DNA from: an uncultured Mucilaginibacter sp.
Lineage (GTDB): Bacteria; Bacteroidota; Bacteroidia; Sphingobacteriales; Sphingobacteriaceae
Direction of reading: 5' to 3'
Assembly (NCBI RefSeq): GCF_903913935.1
Contig: NZ_CAIWNH010000017.1
Location: 1 to 45,716, forward strand
Length of the DNA stretch: 45,716 bases
The position numbers were made by a program, and so were the translations under genes. This document shows positions 43,276-45,716 of this stretch, in pieces (positions within the stretch are counted from its first letter, which is position 1; every line of letters begins with the position of its first letter). The notes below the pieces were generated by a model that saw nothing but the letters and a program-made list of their open reading frames with translations, did not search any database and had not been told where the DNA came from.

Positions 43276-44190
43276 TTATTTTACAATATTTATTTGCCTA
43301 TCCGGTATATTATCGGGCAGAATTCCGGATTTTAATACAATCAGCTGCCCTCTTTCACCCCTCATAAACACCTCAAATTTCATTCCTAAACTCATATTGC
43401 CGGTGCAATTAACAATATATAAATCGCGGGTGAGAGGATATTGTTTTAACGCAAGGGTAGTTTGCGATGGTGTAAAATAATCAGGGGAGGCATTTTTTGC
43501 GGTGTCATTTCTCACACCTACAATTTTTATATTATCGACAGCATCGGCGTAGTCTTTATCCGGATCATTAAGCCACGGAAACCCGACAATCCCTATTGAA
43601 TTTGGGTGCTGGCTGACGTATTTGATGACGTCCTTGTTGGATTTGAGGGAGAAAATATTTTTTTGTTTAAGCTCCTTATTGCCGGAAAACTCTTTCAGAT
43701 ACCTCACCAGGCCCGAGTTTGGGTTGTCAAATATGATATTTTTATCCTGCTTAGCCTGTCCGTTAAGCATCTTTTTTACGTCGCTAACGGTAATAGTGGT
43801 GTCGTTGGAGGCTTTGTTAACAATAATGGCGATCGCATCCACAGCAAAGCGGTTCACAATAGTTACCAGGTTGCGGGATTTTAATACTTGTTTTTCCTGC
43901 GGGTTTAACTCGCGTGAGATAAGGACCATCCGAACACTGTCTGCTAAAAGCAGGTTGACAGCGTCATTTTCAGGTGCATAAATTACGCTTGGGCGAGACT
44001 TGGTCTCCAGCGCTTTAAATACATATAATTCCTGGTCGACGATTGGCTGCAGGGATTCATCTACAACCATTGTCAAGCTATCAGCGCTATATTTACCCTT
44101 TTTTAGGGTATTGGTTTTATGCCCGCAGCTTTGGCACAGCAGGAACAGAACAATAAGGCTAACGCCGGGGGTGAAACTATACCTGGTCAT
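43276..44190 (-). CDS. PstS-like phosphate-type substrate-binding lipoprotein
   Basis: A 304-residue lipoprotein (lipobox CQSC). The mature part follows the PBP-like/PstS fold, with VVDESLQPIVDQELYVFKAL, a DAIAIIVNKASND ligand-loop region, and IGIVGFPWLND. In Bacteroidetes such PstS-family proteins commonly follow tonB rather than pst transport genes, so a role in phosphate sensing or with TonB import is possible but unproven. Its start overlaps the end of the 75-residue protein at 44177. Confidence 0.85.
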   Translation of the reverse strand: MTRYSFTPGVSLIVLFLLCQSCGHKTNTLKKGKYSADSLTMVVDESLQPIVDQELYVFKALETKSRPSVIYAPENDAVNLLLADSVRMVLISRELNPQEKQVLKSRNLVTIVNRFAVDAIAIIVNKASNDTTITVSDVKKMLNGQAKQDKNIIFDNPNSGLVRYLKEFSGNKELKQKNIFSLKSNKDVIKYVSQHPNSIGIVGFPWLNDPDKDYADAVDNIKIVGVRNDTAKNASPDYFTPSQTTLALKQYPLTRDLYIVNCTGNMSLGMKFEVFMRGERGQLIVLKSGILPDNIPDRQINIVK

Positions 44191-44404
44191 TGTTTTTTTT
44201 AAATATGCGCGAAATCCGCAGCACCGCGTAGAGGATGATCAATGAACCGAAAAGTATTTTTTGGGTTTTTGGTAAGTTTGAAAACAGTTTGTCGTCAAAG
44301 ATCACCATCAGCCCCCATGCGAAAATTGCTATAAATACTACGGCTCCTAAAATAAGCAAAAATCGCCGGGAGGGCGATTTTTGCTTGTTATTATCTGTAA
44401 ACAT
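44177..44404 (-). CDS. Small two-span membrane protein between tonB and pstS-like gene
   Basis: 75 residues, two hydrophobic segments (about 16-33 and 46-63) and a charged tail. Its stop overlaps the next start by 14 bases, so it is probably translated with the PstS-like gene. Its first 20 codons are overlapped by a strong intrinsic-terminator-like hairpin at 44354-44386, so the first ATG may not be the true start; a TTG follows just after the stem. No known domain. Confidence 0.6.
   Translation of the reverse strand: MFTDNNKQKSPSRRFLLILGAVVFIAIFAWGLMVIFDDKLFSNLPKTQKILFGSLIILYAVLRISRIFKKNNDQV
44354..44386 (-). terminator. Strong terminator-like hairpin overlapping a start codon region
   Basis: A perfect 14-base stem, AAGCAAAAATCGCC with GGCGATTTTTGCTT, around a five-base loop. 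It has the A-run, GC core and T-run of an intrinsic terminator. It follows the tonB stop by about 29 bases on the minus strand but lies inside the first codons of the 75-residue frame. It may end tonB transcription or attenuate the downstream genes. Confidence 0.7.
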
Positions 44405-44414
44405 TTAACTGTTA

Positions 44415-45236
44415 TTATTCTTCAGACGATAGCGTAAAGTTGATAGGTACGCTGTACATTACACGTACAGGGCGACCGTTTTGAATACCTGGTTTCCAGT
44501 GCGGTGAATTTTTTACAACGCGAATTGCTTCTTCATCGCAACCATCACCTATACCACGTACCACTTTGATATCTGTTAACGAACCATCTTTCTCGCAAAC
44601 AAACTGTACAACTACCCTTCCCTGGGTATTGTTTTCCCTTGCAACTGCGGGATAGCGGATGGTTTTTCCAAGATATTTATAAAATGCATCCAGACCTCCG
44701 GGGAACTCAGGGTTTTGCTCAACTGCTGTAAAGATTTTGTTACCATCATCTTCGGTTACTTTCTTTTCTGCTGTTCCAACAGGTTCATCGATTGTAACGT
44801 CTGCTTTTGAGTCGCCTTTCAGGTTTTTCTGACCGGGGTCAGCTACTTCAAGTTCCTTAACGGTTGGTGGTTTTTCCTTTACCTCAGCATCCGGTTTTAC
44901 AACAGGAGGCGGGAATCTTACCTGGTCAACCTTTGGTTTTGGCGGTTCAGGCGGAGGTGGCGGAGGTGGTTTTTTAATATCCACCGGGGGTGGAGCAAGC
45001 ACCACGTTGGTGATCTTCACCTTTTCTTTGGCTTTAGGGATAAAGCCGGAAATAGCGTTGATGATAGTATTTGCAGAAATAATAATAACAAAGGCGATAA
45101 CACCTATGATAAGGGCGGTACGGGTATTGCGCCCGTTGTCCCTTCTTAGTTCATACGCGCCATATGCTTTATTACGACCGGCAAATACGACATCAATCCA
45201 TTCCTGATTAAATATGTCTAATTTTGATCCTAACAT
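44415..45236 (-). CDS. tonB: Energy transducer TonB
   Basis: 273 residues. A short N-terminal cytoplasmic part with the Bacteroidetes-type KAYGAYELRRDN precedes a membrane span (about 41-63). A proline-rich periplasmic linker follows (PPPVDIKKPPPPPPPEPPKP), then a C-terminal TonB domain with EFPGGLDAFYKYLGKTIRYP and RVVVQFVCEKDGSLTDIKVVRG. It links the ExbB/ExbD proton motor to outer-membrane TonB-dependent transporters. It lies downstream of exbD, 46 bases away. Confidence 0.95.
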   Translation of the reverse strand: MLGSKLDIFNQEWIDVVFAGRNKAYGAYELRRDNGRNTRTALIIGVIAFVIIISANTIINAISGFIPKAKEKVKITNVVLAPPPVDIKKPPPPPPPEPPKPKVDQVRFPPPVVKPDAEVKEKPPTVKELEVADPGQKNLKGDSKADVTIDEPVGTAEKKVTEDDGNKIFTAVEQNPEFPGGLDAFYKYLGKTIRYPAVARENNTQGRVVVQFVCEKDGSLTDIKVVRGIGDGCDEEAIRVVKNSPHWKPGIQNGRPVRVMYSVPINFTLSSEE

Positions 45237-45282
45237 TTTTTTAGGCTTTAGTAATTAATTAACGGTTACAGTAAATAAAATA

Positions 45283-45716
45283 TTACTGATAAATATTATT
45301 CTTTTTAAGGTCGTCGATCTCCATTTGTGTGATTTTTACGATCGCATAAATCTGCACGTTGGTGATCTTCATCTCGTCAAGCGCGGAAACCAGGTTTTGG
45401 TAGGTCGATTTATCGCTTGGCTTGATCAATACTTCCATCGTATTATCGGGCGCAGCATGCGTCGATTCAACTTGTTTGGCATTATCGATCAATGCTTTGC
45501 GTAAACCATCTTTACCATAGTGGTCAACTGTAGGTGCTGACTTACCTGGCTCGCCCATATACCATTCTACCTTATTGTTGCTTCCTAAAAGGATTGTCAT
45601 GGAACGGGAGGCTGCAATCGGTAAACTCTGCGTCTTAACGGAGTTATCAGGCATCGCCACGTTCATGGCCTTTGGTTTGTTCAGCGTGGTAGTGTACATA
45701 AAAAAGGTGATCAAAA
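45283..45716 (-). CDS. exbD: ExbD/TolR family protein (5' end outside window)
   Basis: The last 143 codons are visible; the membrane anchor begins with the window edge at ITFFMYTTT. The periplasmic domain has KKVEWY-like strands, AVPVKPSDKSTYQN-type motif (here EVLIKPSDKSTYQNLV), and a C-terminal MKITNVQIYAIVKIT strand, matching ExbD. It is proton-motor partner of the downstream tonB. Bacteroidetes usually have two exbD genes after exbB, so this may be the second copy. Confidence 0.88.
   Translation of the reverse strand, partial: LITFFMYTTTLNKPKAMNVAMPDNSVKTQSLPIAASRSMTILLGSNNKVEWYMGEPGKSAPTVDHYGKDGLRKALIDNAKQVESTHAAPDNTMEVLIKPSDKSTYQNLVSALDEMKITNVQIYAIVKITQMEIDDLKKNNIYQ

Noticed and set aside
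43622-43981. 119-codon plus-strand frame opposite the PstS-like gene
   Set aside because: The minus strand encodes a complete lipoprotein; this is a shadow frame.

Overview
The window reads as chromosomal DNA of a Bacteroidetes bacterium, most likely family Sphingobacteriaceae and possibly Mucilaginibacter or Pedobacter. The grounds are: type IX secretion genes (porV, gldJ), a LytS/LytTR-type two-component pair, a Bacteroidetes-style TonB/ExbD/PstS-like/TPR cluster, a complex I operon with a short NuoG, moderate GC content, GTG and TTG starts, and occasional TAnnTTTG promoter boxes. The genus is inference. I see no rRNA, tRNA, CRISPR, transposase or prophage.

Layout. 1-1030: 3' end of a secreted M28 metallopeptidase. 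1046-1711: membrane-protein reading frame without a normal start. 1772-3681 (minus): small membrane protein and an ABC-2 exporter, divergent from a LytS-type kinase and LytTR regulator (3881-5633). 5685-9389 (minus): TraB-like lipoprotein, PlsC acyltransferase, Nudix hydrolase, a secreted unknown and an esterase. 9581-15408 (plus): second esterase, RimK-like ATP-grasp, YbdK carboxylate-amine ligase, class I glutamine amidotransferase and a second ATP-grasp. This set looks like a dedicated amide or peptide-bond-forming pathway of unknown product, interrupted by a MITE-like palindrome and an orphan MNT antitoxin with a HEPN stub. 15653-15811: 52-residue FeoB-associated-type Cys-rich protein. 15872-19240: three-domain GH18-like/NodB/GT2 polysaccharide enzyme. 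19323-22906: ispF and porV (minus) divergent from gldJ (plus). 22985-27558 (minus): biotin carrier, DUF4159 protein, rsmE, CNNM/CBS protein, ppa, DedA. 27617-41130 (minus): complete nuoA-N set with separate nuoC and nuoD, a short nuoG, and two unexplained 60-residue membrane proteins between nuoE and nuoF. 41215-45716 (minus): TPR protein, PstS-like lipoprotein, small membrane protein, tonB, and exbD cut by the window edge.

How genes work together. The nuo genes encode the proton-pumping NADH:quinone oxidoreductase. ExbD and TonB use the resulting proton-motive force for outer-membrane import. PorV and GldJ belong to type IX secretion and gliding. The amidoligase/esterase cluster is the best candidate for an undescribed pathway. 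Intergenic spaces carry many hairpins and repeats: a 16-bp tandem repeat at 9479 whose unit recurs as a long hairpin at 19247, an inverted repeat family at 15405, and several GC-rich hairpins.
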